Positions 6,871-13,454 of a stretch of DNA of 15,750 nucleotides are shown one piece after another. The first letter of the stretch is position 1. Each line of letters begins with the position of its first letter. The notes under the pieces were generated by a model. That model was not told the origin of the DNA. It made no database searches and worked only from the letters and a program-made list of their open reading frames with translations. Made by a program: the position numbers and the translations under genes. Source of the stretch: JAKORR01 sp964608495 (GTDB lineage Bacteria > Armatimonadota > Zipacnadia > Zipacnadales > FEN-943); contig CAZSOQ010000122.1 of NCBI GenBank assembly GCA_964608495.1, forward strand, positions 1 through 15,750, in the 5' to 3' direction.

Positions 6871-9800
6871 CTACTCCCCTTCCCCGACGGTCACCGCCAC
6901 GGGCGTCGTCAGCGCCCGCGCATCCTCCGCCGCGAAGTCCGGGCCATCCTGCCCGGGGTGCAGCACGTAAGCGGCCCGTAGGCCCTTCGTCTCGCCCGTC
7001 GAGAAGCCCACCTCGCCCAGCAGCCCCGCGTCCCAGTAGGTCAGGTTCGTGCCGGGCGAGCCCAGGTTCACGGCCGAGTGCGCCCAGGTGTCCGTCCACG
7101 CGGCGAACCACTCGACCCCGGGCGCCTGCCCCGCCACTCCCTCTGCCTCTCCCTGGCCGTCAATCTCCGTCCTGTGCCCCGCGCTGTCGCCGTAGTGGCA
7201 CGGCAGCCAGTAGGCCGCGCGCGACCACACCGACGGGTGCTTGTTGAATTCGGCCTCCACCACAAAGTACCGCGGGTAGAACCGGTAGGTCTTCGTGTAC
7301 TCGAAGTCCCCCTCGAGCGTCTTATGCACGCGCACCGTCGTCATCGCCGGGCCCTGCACCAGGCACTCCACCTCCGCCTTCACCGTGTGCTCGCGACTCC
7401 AGCCGAAGCCCTGGTCGCTCGCCGCCAGCCATTGCAGGAAGGGCTTGCCCGGCGCCTCCGGCAGGAAGCTGCGCCAGTCCGCCAGCTTGCCCTCCTCGAA
7501 GCGCACCTCATAGGCCGGCGCCCGCACGGTCTGGGCTTCCTCATCCCAGGCAATCGGCCCGGTCGTCCGCGTGCGCTGGGCCTTCGTCCCCGCCAGCACC
7601 AGGTACTCGGCCTTCCGCCCGGCATACAGCGAGTCCACGAATCGCAGCACGCCCCGGCGGTTCGTCCTGCCGTCGTACCCCTCGCCCGGCTCGAATTGCG
7701 CCGGCATCTGCAACACCGGCTGCCCCTCCTCGACCCGCAGCACGCGCACGCTGGCAGGGTCCATCTCCACGTCGCCCGGGGCGCCCGCGGCTGCCAGGTC
7801 CAGATCGGTCTCCACGGCGAAGTCCCGCCGCGTCACGCCCCCAGGATCGGCCGTCAGCCGCACCTTGTGGGGCCACCGCTCAAGGTTCGCCAGCACCACC
7901 ACGTCCGTCCGCGCCTCGTTGTTGGCCTCGCTGATCTCCTGCACTCGCCCGTCGGGATCGGCCACGGCGAAGAGCTGATGCGGACCGTCCAGGTCCCCCG
8001 TGGCCACGTCAAAGCCCACGCGGGCGCGCCCCGCCGTCGCCACGTCCACCGTCTTGCGCCCCAGCTCCCGCGCCTTCCCGGGGCCGTCCAGGCACAGCGC
8101 GACCACGGCCTTCGGGGCCGTTGCGTTGCCGAAGTTGCGCATCTCGACGCCCACGCGCAGCGTCTGGCCCTGCAGCGCCTTGTCCGGCTCCACCCTCACG
8201 CGCCCGGGGCTCAGGTCTGGCCTCGCCAGCAGCTTCCCGTAGAGAAGCTGGGTCGTCGCCCTTCCCGCCGGCACGCGCAGCCACTCGCCCTCCCACTCCG
8301 TCTCCGCCGGCTCCGTGAGCCCCATCCTGTCGTCCTCGGCGTAGAACCGCGTGGACTCGCGTCCCCAGCCGCCAGCCCATCCCGCCAGGTTCACTTGCCA
8401 GCCCTCGCCGTCCATCACGATGATTCGCGCTCGTCCCTCCGCCTCCTCGATCTCGACCGCGGCCTGTCCCGCGCCGCGCAGAAGGCCGTTCCCGGCCTGA
8501 GCCCCGCCGGTGTTGCTGTACAGCGCCGTGGGCGTCTGCACCCAGGTCACGGGCCGTCCGTCCACCAGTGCGCGGTAGGCCAGCGTCCCTTCGCCGGTCG
8601 CCAGGAACCCGTGCTGCGGCAGCACGTACTCCTTCCCGCCCGCTCGCGCCACGTAGGGCTCCTCGCCGAAGTTCGCCGTGATCGTGAAGCCATTCGCGAA
8701 GGTGCTCCGGTGCACGCGTCGGTCCTCGGTCAGGTACCGATAGTCCGTCATCTCGCTGAAGGCCACCTGCTCCTGCACGGGGCAGGTCACGAAGTAGCTG
8801 TCCAGCAGCTTCAGCCGCAGCGCCGAATCGCTCCAGCGGAAGCTGTAGGGCTGGCTCAGCCAGTAGAGGGGCACGGTGCCGTACAGCAGGTTGTAGCAGT
8901 CCTTCTTGTCCGCCAGCTCCGGGGCCACCTTGTACAGATGCCCCGTGCTGTCGCCCCAGTACCACGTCGAGAGGGTGCAGTCCCCGAAGGTCAGCTCCCA
9001 CAGCGGCACCCGTCGCTGCTCACCCAGCCCGAACTCCAGGTACATCTCCCCGATGTCCTCGCGCTTCTCGGGCAGGTTGATGCCCACATGCCCCGCCGGC
9101 CAGGAGTAGAAGCCGCCCGACTGCATCCCTTCCCAGTAGTCGTAGTGGGGCACGCCCCACCAGCGCCCGTGCTCGCCGCCCAGCACCAGCTTCAGCTCAC
9201 CCGACATATAGTCCGCCAGCTTCTGCCGCGCCTCCCGGTCCTCCCGCCGCGTGCACGGGTGCACCTCGTCGTGGCACTCCCGCAGCCCGCAGGCCGTCGT
9301 TACGTCAATGAACCTCGCGTTGTACGGGTGAACCGCCAGGTCCTTGGGCACCTGCAGCCGCGCCACTTCCGGGTACAGCATCGAGCAGCGCTTCATGAAC
9401 TGCGTCTTCTTGTCGAAGGTCAGCCACGCCGTCATCGGCGACCCATCGGCGTTCTTCACCACATCCTGCGGAATGTGCCCCTTCTCCATCTCGGACGGGT
9501 CGCCCTCGAGCATGTCCTCGTAGTTGTCGTACCGGCTCACCAGGTACCCCAGCGACTTCACCCGCTCCATGTCCTCGGCGTTCCACACCCCGTTCACGAT
9601 CGCGTGCCGGATCCCCCACCGCCGCATCTCGACGCACAGCGCCGGCGTCCCTCCCCAGAAGTCCGGCGCCCCGGCCATCCGGTCAAGCTGCGGTCGCACG
9701 CGCATCTTCTCCCGCAACGTCTTCAGCACACCCGTCCTCGCCGCGTAGGCCCGGTACCACTTGCACATCGCCACGAAGCCCCCATCCTCCAGGAACCCGT

Positions 9801-11115
9801 ACCGCACGTGCCTGGCATACCCGAACTTGCCCTTCTCCCCGTCGTGATACGGCGTCGGCACGAGCCGCAGGTCCGGGCCGCGGGTCTCGAGCACGAAGTA
9901 GGCGTCATCGGGGTCCTCAAGCATCAGCGTGTAGCCGCGCCCGCTCGCCAGCCCGTAGCCGATCCAGGGCATGTCCAGGCCCCAGGTCTGTCCGCGGAAT
10001 CGCGCATCGTCGTCGCGCACGGCGATACCGTCGCAGTACCGGGCGCCGAACACCTCGGCCGGCTCGGCCGCGTTGATCGGCGCCAGGACGGTGAAGCGCT
10101 GGGTGTCGAAGTCGCGCGGCTCACGGTCCACCTCCACCACCAGGTCGGCCGGCTCCTCGATCCGCAGCGTGACCATGCCCTCCCAGATGTGCCGGCCCGT
10201 CACTGAGCAGGCGGGGGCCGTGGCGCGCAGGCCGTCGCCCTGGGCCAGGGGCTCGACCGCCGTCAGGAACACCGGGGGTGTCTCGGCTGCCTTCGGCTCC
10301 TGGCCCGTCGCGGCGAAGGTCGTCCGCGCAAAGGTCTCGGGAGCCGAGTGGCGCCAGGCGCGCGGGAAGTAGAGCTGGTAGTGCCGCAGGCCCTCGTCGG
10401 AGTCCGCGTCGTTGATGCCCAGCGCAAAGGGCAGTACCTGCGCGCCCGGGGACTTGCCGCCCGGCCACGGCAGCGAGAACTCGGCCTCCCAGCCCCCGTC
10501 AACGCGCCGGGAAAGGACCTGCGCTCCCTCCACCTCGCCCTTGCCCATCGCCAGCACGGCGCCGCCGGGCGGCGCGGGAACCAGGGCGTACTGCTGGTCG
10601 CCCAGCCAGAACTCCACGCTGTCCCACTCCCACCAGTGCTCCTCGCCGGCGGCCGGGAAGAAGACCTTGTCGTCGCGCACGCTGAGGGCGATCAGGGGCC
10701 CTCCGGCGCGCCAGGCCAGGTGGAAGTAGCCCGACAGGTCGTCGGCCGAGGGCCGCTCGCGTCCCTCCGTCACGTCCGCGGCCCCCAGGGCGACCCGCGG
10801 AGCGGGCCACTCGTCTTGGCCCACCGTCCCGTCCAGCTTGACGGTCTCGGTCGCCTCGGGCGCTGCCCACGCCGTCGGCGCCACAGGGCGCTTCGTTGTG
10901 GCCGTCCACTCCTGCCCGCAGCGCTTGTCCAGCACGTTGAAGGCCGCGGCCTGAGCGTCGAGGGTGACACGGAGCGCCGCGTTCTCGAGGACCCAGGTGC
11001 TCTCGCCCGTCTTCTCTACCTTCACCTGGGCGCAGGCGACAGAGGCAAGCACGAGGACCAGCGCGAGACCAAAGGAGAACCTTGCGACTTTGCTCGTCGG
11101 GGCGTCCTCCCACAC
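6871..11115 (-). CDS. Secreted multidomain GH101-like glycoside hydrolase with CBM9-like and CARDB domains
   Basis: A 1414-aa exported protein. A signal peptide (FSFGLALVLVLASVACAQ) ends near residue 29. About 85-270 is a CBM9-like carbohydrate-binding module (LDGTVGQDEWP, VRDDKVFF, WWEWDSVEFWLG). About 275-425 is beta-rich. About 430-800 is a TIM-barrel-like region resembling GH101/DUF5696-type hydrolases: VSRYDNYEDM (526-535), FIDVTTA (602-608) followed by HPCTRREDREAR, then LGGEHG and VPHYDYWEGM (655-664). By position Asp604 and Glu648 are candidate catalytic residues; this is inference. About 965-1072 is a CARDB domain (VRVEPDKALQGQTLRVGVEM, ISEANNEA). About 1075-1410 is a RIFT-like beta region also seen in environmental CAZymes (ADPGGVTRRDFAVETDLDL). 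The most upstream in-frame start is GTG at 11115 without a Shine-Dalgarno. A strong GGGAGGA lies inside codons 2-4 and points to an ACG at 11097. It is first of a three-gene leftward block. Export and carbohydrate binding are secure; the precise substrate is not. Confidence 0.72.
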   Translation of the reverse strand: MWEDAPTSKVARFSFGLALVLVLASVACAQVKVEKTGESTWVLENAALRVTLDAQAAAFNVLDKRCGQEWTATTKRPVAPTAWAAPEATETVKLDGTVGQDEWPAPRVALGAADVTEGRERPSADDLSGYFHLAWRAGGPLIALSVRDDKVFFPAAGEEHWWEWDSVEFWLGDQQYALVPAPPGGAVLAMGKGEVEGAQVLSRRVDGGWEAEFSLPWPGGKSPGAQVLPFALGINDADSDEGLRHYQLYFPRAWRHSAPETFARTTFAATGQEPKAAETPPVFLTAVEPLAQGDGLRATAPACSVTGRHIWEGMVTLRIEEPADLVVEVDREPRDFDTQRFTVLAPINAAEPAEVFGARYCDGIAVRDDDARFRGQTWGLDMPWIGYGLASGRGYTLMLEDPDDAYFVLETRGPDLRLVPTPYHDGEKGKFGYARHVRYGFLEDGGFVAMCKWYRAYAARTGVLKTLREKMRVRPQLDRMAGAPDFWGGTPALCVEMRRWGIRHAIVNGVWNAEDMERVKSLGYLVSRYDNYEDMLEGDPSEMEKGHIPQDVVKNADGSPMTAWLTFDKKTQFMKRCSMLYPEVARLQVPKDLAVHPYNARFIDVTTACGLRECHDEVHPCTRREDREARQKLADYMSGELKLVLGGEHGRWWGVPHYDYWEGMQSGGFYSWPAGHVGINLPEKREDIGEMYLEFGLGEQRRVPLWELTFGDCTLSTWYWGDSTGHLYKVAPELADKKDCYNLLYGTVPLYWLSQPYSFRWSDSALRLKLLDSYFVTCPVQEQVAFSEMTDYRYLTEDRRVHRSTFANGFTITANFGEEPYVARAGGKEYVLPQHGFLATGEGTLAYRALVDGRPVTWVQTPTALYSNTGGAQAGNGLLRGAGQAAVEIEEAEGRARIIVMDGEGWQVNLAGWAGGWGRESTRFYAEDDRMGLTEPAETEWEGEWLRVPAGRATTQLLYGKLLARPDLSPGRVRVEPDKALQGQTLRVGVEMRNFGNATAPKAVVALCLDGPGKARELGRKTVDVATAGRARVGFDVATGDLDGPHQLFAVADPDGRVQEISEANNEARTDVVVLANLERWPHKVRLTADPGGVTRRDFAVETDLDLAAAGAPGDVEMDPASVRVLRVEEGQPVLQMPAQFEPGEGYDGRTNRRGVLRFVDSLYAGRKAEYLVLAGTKAQRTRTTGPIAWDEEAQTVRAPAYEVRFEEGKLADWRSFLPEAPGKPFLQWLAASDQGFGWSREHTVKAEVECLVQGPAMTTVRVHKTLEGDFEYTKTYRFYPRYFVVEAEFNKHPSVWSRAAYWLPCHYGDSAGHRTEIDGQGEAEGVAGQAPGVEWFAAWTDTWAHSAVNLGSPGTNLTYWDAGLLGEVGFSTGETKGLRAAYVLHPGQDGPDFAAEDARALTTPVAVTVGEGE
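11105..11111 (-). promoter_or_regulatory. Shine-Dalgarno inside the annotated start region of the 1414-aa gene
   Basis: GGGAGGA on the minus strand is near-perfect anti-16S complementarity, but it falls downstream of the GTG at 11115. Seven nucleotides after it is ACG (11097-11095), the first codon of T-S-K-V-A-R-F-S-F, which begins an ideal signal peptide if read as Met. No ATG, GTG or TTG occurs in frame in that position. Confidence 0.55.
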
Positions 11116-11159
11116 GGGAAGCTTTCGCGGCCGCCCCTTTCTTGCCGCGCCGCGGGGGC

Positions 11160-11172
11160 TGACCGCCGGTCA
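11160..11172. promoter_or_regulatory. Perfect TGACCG-C-CGGTCA dyad, candidate operator
   Basis: A 13-bp palindrome with 6-bp arms and a single central base lies between the MBL-fold gene stop and the 1414-aa gene, about 45 bp upstream of the latter's start. The one-base spacer cannot form a stable RNA hairpin, so it reads as a DNA dyad for a dimeric regulator. It abuts a second palindrome, CACGTG (11171-11176). I see no convincing -10/-35 beside it, so the regulatory role is inferred from position and symmetry only. Confidence 0.4.
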
Positions 11173-11188
11173 CGTGAGGTAGGTTCGC

Positions 11189-11812
11189 TCAGTTCCCCAG
11201 AGCTTCCTGCATCCAGGGGTTATGCACGAGTTCCTGAGCCAGCGTCGTCCGCGGCCCGTGCCCGGGCAGAAGCTCCGTCTCCGGCGCAAGTTCCTCGGCC
11301 AGCCGGCCGAGGGACAGCATCAAAGCCTTCTCGTCGCCGCCCGGCAAGTCTGTCCGGCCGACCGAGCCACAGAAGACCGTGTCGCCCACGAACCACAGGC
11401 CTCCGACCCCGTAGCAGACGCTTCCGACGCTGTGGCCGGGCGTGGCCAACACCCGCACGCCCGGTAGGGGAGGGGCGTCCTCGGACACCCACCGGCACTC
11501 GACGCGTGGCGTGGACCATCCCCAGACGTTCAGCCGTCCCTCGACCCAGTCCCTATCGCCCTCGTGCGCGAAGGCCGTCACCCGCAGTCGCGCCGCCAGC
11601 ACCGCCGCCGCGCTGGCGTGGTCGGGATGGCCGTGGGTCAGGAGTACGGCTGCCGGGGGCGGCAGGGCGCGGAGCGCGCCCTCGATCCTCTCTGCCTCGT
11701 CCCCGGGGTCCACGATGAGGGTGCCCTGTTCGGTGGGCATCAGGTAGCAGTTGGTCTCGACGGGCCCCACCACCAGCACCAGCGGGGTGAGCCCGCCTTC
11801 CTTCCCGCTCAT
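11189..11812 (-). CDS. MBL-fold metallo-hydrolase (glyoxalase II-like)
   Basis: A 207-aa cytoplasmic metallo-beta-lactamase-fold hydrolase of the short YcbL/glyoxalase-II-like type. The metal-binding set is complete: THGHPDH (59-65, H-x-H-x-D-H), H127 in TPGHS, D144 in VGDTVF and H185 in LLPGHG. N-terminal GPVETNCYL and IVDPGDEA are typical of this subgroup, whose members hydrolyse thioesters such as S-lactoylglutathione or related esters. The actual substrate is not determinable here. The ATG at 11812 overlaps the TGA of the upstream TPR gene (ATGA), and there is no good Shine-Dalgarno, so translational coupling is likely. The open frame continues upstream to 12283, but that part is out-of-frame sequence of the TPR gene and is not coding. 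It ends 73 bp before the 1414-aa gene. Confidence 0.9.
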   Translation of the reverse strand: MSGKEGGLTPLVLVVGPVETNCYLMPTEQGTLIVDPGDEAERIEGALRALPPPAAVLLTHGHPDHASAAAVLAARLRVTAFAHEGDRDWVEGRLNVWGWSTPRVECRWVSEDAPPLPGVRVLATPGHSVGSVCYGVGGLWFVGDTVFCGSVGRTDLPGGDEKALMLSLGRLAEELAPETELLPGHGPRTTLAQELVHNPWMQEALGN

Positions 11813-12615
11813 ACCAGCGACACACCGCAGCGCAGGTGCCAGCGCCGCACGTAGTCGGCGTCGTAGTCGCCCAGGGCGCCCGCCCGCCCGAACTCCTCCT
11901 CCGCGTCCTCCTGCCGCCCCATCCGCCCCAGTTGGCAGGCAAACAGCCAGCGATAGGCCGCGTTGCCGGGAGCCAGCGTCAGAGCCTGCTCCAGGCACGC
12001 CAGCGCCCTGTCGTGTTCGTCCCTGCGAATACAGGCCGCCGCGAGCCGCAGATGGTACAGCTCCTGGAAGGGCGACATCGCCACCGCCTGTTCGTATTCC
12101 TCCTGGGCCTCGTCCCACAGCTCCTGGCCGAAGAGGGCGTCGCCGAGCCGGAAGCGGTAGAAGGCGTCCCGGGGCCGCAGCTCCACGGCCTCGCGGAAGT
12201 ACAGCTCCGCCGTGGCGAAGTCGGCCGCGCGGTAGTACAGGGCGCCCAGGCGATAGGTATAGTAGTCGTCCTCGGGGGCGCACTGCACGGCTCGCCTCAT
12301 GGCCCGCACCGCCGCTCCGGGCCTTCCCAGGCTCAGGAACAGCTCGGCCATGCTGAAGTGTGTCTCGGCGTGGCGTGGGTTCAGTCGGAGGGCCTTGACG
12401 TAGGAGTCATAGGCCGCCTGAGGCATCTCGGAGAAGGCATAGGCGTGGCCCAGCGACACACTGAAGTCGGGGTCGTCGTCCTCGAAGGCCGCTGCTCTCT
12501 GGTAGTTCCGGATCGCTTCCCGGAAATGGCCGCCCTCCGCCAGCAAGTCCGCGAGCTTGCGCCGCAGCTTGGCCATCCGGGCCTCTTTCCTGGTCCTACG
12601 ACTTCCGGTTGCCAT
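11809..12615 (-). CDS. Tetratricopeptide repeat protein
   Basis: A 268-aa protein made almost entirely of about seven TPR units of 33-34 residues. Examples are PDFSVSLGHAYAF...ALRLNPR, YYTYRLGALYYRAADFATAE, FYRFRLGDALFGQELWDEA and LYHLRLAAACIRRDEHDRA. No signal peptide, membrane segment or enzymatic domain is visible, so it is probably a cytoplasmic scaffold or adaptor of unknown partner. The frame is open up to 12870, but a sigma70-type promoter at 12663-12692 rules out a start that far upstream. ATG at 12615 is chosen, with GGAG very close (2 nt). The next Met at 12576 has GAGG 5 nt upstream and is a real alternative. The N-terminus is Arg/Lys-rich. Its TGA overlaps the MBL-fold start, so the two form a coupled pair. 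Confidence 0.85.
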   Translation of the reverse strand: MATGSRRTRKEARMAKLRRKLADLLAEGGHFREAIRNYQRAAAFEDDDPDFSVSLGHAYAFSEMPQAAYDSYVKALRLNPRHAETHFSMAELFLSLGRPGAAVRAMRRAVQCAPEDDYYTYRLGALYYRAADFATAELYFREAVELRPRDAFYRFRLGDALFGQELWDEAQEEYEQAVAMSPFQELYHLRLAAACIRRDEHDRALACLEQALTLAPGNAAYRWLFACQLGRMGRQEDAEEEFGRAGALGDYDADYVRRWHLRCGVSLV

Positions 12616-12662
12616 GGCTCCTACGCTCGGCGGCCCTCCTTCCGTCGCCGCAATCTGGGTGG

Positions 12663-12692
12663 ATTGTACCGGAAGAACCGAGGCGCTGTCGA
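12663..12692 (-). promoter_or_regulatory. Sigma70-type promoter for the TPR-MBL transcript
   Basis: On the minus strand TCGACA (12692-12687, one mismatch to TTGACA), an 18-bp spacer and TACAAT (12668-12663, one mismatch to TATAAT) form a good housekeeping promoter. Initiation would fall near 12656, giving about a 40-nt leader before the ATG at 12615. It stands out as relatively AT-rich in very GC-rich surroundings. It may also drive the downstream giant genes, since no terminator is visible after the MBL-fold gene. Confidence 0.6.
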
Positions 12693-12794
12693 TAGCACGA
12701 TACACCCCGGGGTACCTTTCCGCGCCTTCCCCCCACAGCCGTACGCGGCCGAGGCCCGGGGCCTTCCTCATCCCCTGGCCGCGAGTCATGGGGT

Positions 12795-12830
12795 CAGGGG
12801 CGAAAGGTGCGCAGCACCTCCCGGCCCCTG
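12795..12830. repeat. Compound two-helix stem-loop downstream of dtd
   Basis: The outer stem is CAGGGGC (12795-12801) with GCCCCTG (12824-12830), and the inner stem is AGGTGC (12805-12810) with GCACCT (12814-12819). An asymmetric internal loop (GAA/CCCG) and a 3-nt apical loop complete it. It lies about 95 bp beyond the dtd stop. The minus strand after it has no U-tract, so it is either a U-less transcription-end hairpin, a REP-like element or part of a structured leader upstream of the TPR promoter. Confidence 0.45.
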
Positions 12831-12925
12831 CGGGGTGAGAGAAGCGAACCTTCTCCGGGCAGAGCCCCACGGCTTCCAGCAGTTCAGCAGTTCCTGTCTT
12901 TGCTCTGCGTCTTTGAGGGGCACCC

Positions 12926-13372
12926 TCAGCCGGCCCGCGAGTCGAGGATGATGGTGGCCGGCCCGTCGTTCACCAGCGCCACGTGCATATGCGCGCCGAA
13001 CCGCCCCGCCTGCAGCGGCACGCCCAGTGACGACGCGATCTCGAGGAATCTCGCGAACAGCTCTGCGGCCCGCTCCGGCGGCGCCGCGCCCGTGAAGCTG
13101 GGGCGCCGGCCCTTGCGGCAGTCGGCGTGGACTGTGAAGTTCGGCACGAAGAGCACCGCCCCACCTACATCCCGCACCGACAGGTTCATCTTGCCTTCGG
13201 CGTCCTCGAAGATCCGCAGGTCCAGAATCTTGTTGGCGAGGAAGTCGAGCTCGGCTTGCTCGTCCGCCGGCGCGAAGCCGATCAGGGCCAGGAGACCGGG
13301 CCCGATGGCGGCGATTTCCTCCCCGTCAACGGTCACGGAGGCCTGTGATACACGTTGCAGAATCGCTCTCAT
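12926..13372 (-). CDS. dtd: D-aminoacyl-tRNA deacylase
   Basis: A 148-aa homodimeric cytoplasmic proofreading enzyme that removes D-amino acids (and glycine mischarged on tRNA-Ala) from tRNAs. Length and layout match the family: MRAILQRVSQASVTVDGE start, FEDAEGKMNLSV, RKGRRPSFTGAAPPERA, GRFGAHMHVALVNDGPATIILDS end. The NDGPAT block carries the Gly-Pro chirality-selecting motif. The other signature, Ser77-Gln78-Phe79-Thr80 in E. coli numbering, reads Pro77-Asn78-Phe79-Thr80 here, keeping Thr80 but changing Ser and Gln. The start at 13372 is set by homology; the frame continues upstream to 13480 across the intergenic gap. GGAG lies about 12 nt before it, a weak ribosome site. The gene stands alone, 82 bp after the SDR gene. 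Confidence 0.93.
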   Translation of the reverse strand: MRAILQRVSQASVTVDGEEIAAIGPGLLALIGFAPADEQAELDFLANKILDLRIFEDAEGKMNLSVRDVGGAVLFVPNFTVHADCRKGRRPSFTGAAPPERAAELFARFLEIASSLGVPLQAGRFGAHMHVALVNDGPATIILDSRAG

Positions 13373-13403
13373 GGGTGTGATTCGCTCCGCGAAAGGCCTT
13401 CCA

Positions 13404-13434
13404 GGGGGCCTACTAGGAACCGTAGGACACCCCC
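13404..13434. repeat. Imperfect stem-loop between SDR and dtd genes
   Basis: CCTAC (13409-13413) pairs with GTAGG (13422-13426) over an 8-nt loop. Flanking GGGGG (13404-13408) can extend the stem to CCCCC (13430-13434) across a small bulge (ACA). It lies between the SDR stop (13455) and the dtd start (13372). No U-tract follows on the minus strand, so a terminator role is doubtful. Confidence 0.25.
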
Positions 13435-13454
13435 AAAGGGCCCCCAAGCGCCCT

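Larger units (their letters stand above)
12616..12925. other. 310-bp non-coding gap between dtd and the TPR gene
   Basis: I see no convincing gene here. The apparent upstream extension of the TPR frame (12616-12870) has no family-like sequence and spans a promoter. The gap holds that promoter (12663-12692) near its left side and a compound stem-loop (12795-12830) nearer dtd. The rest is unremarkable GC-rich sequence. Confidence 0.6.

Noticed and set aside
7078..10206. Very long open frame (over 1000 codons) on the plus strand, antisense to the 1414-aa gene
   Set aside because: It is Arg/His/Pro/Leu-rich with no family-like motif and mirrors the high-GC codon use of the real minus-strand gene, which has clear domains and a signal peptide.
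11813..12283. N-terminal extension of the MBL-fold frame
   Set aside because: It overlaps the TPR coding sequence in another frame, is Arg/Gly/Ala-rich without motifs, and the ATGA junction at 11812 gives a better start.
12616..12870. N-terminal extension of the TPR protein to 12870
   Set aside because: It would span a near-consensus sigma70 promoter at 12663-12692 and has no repeat-like or other family sequence.
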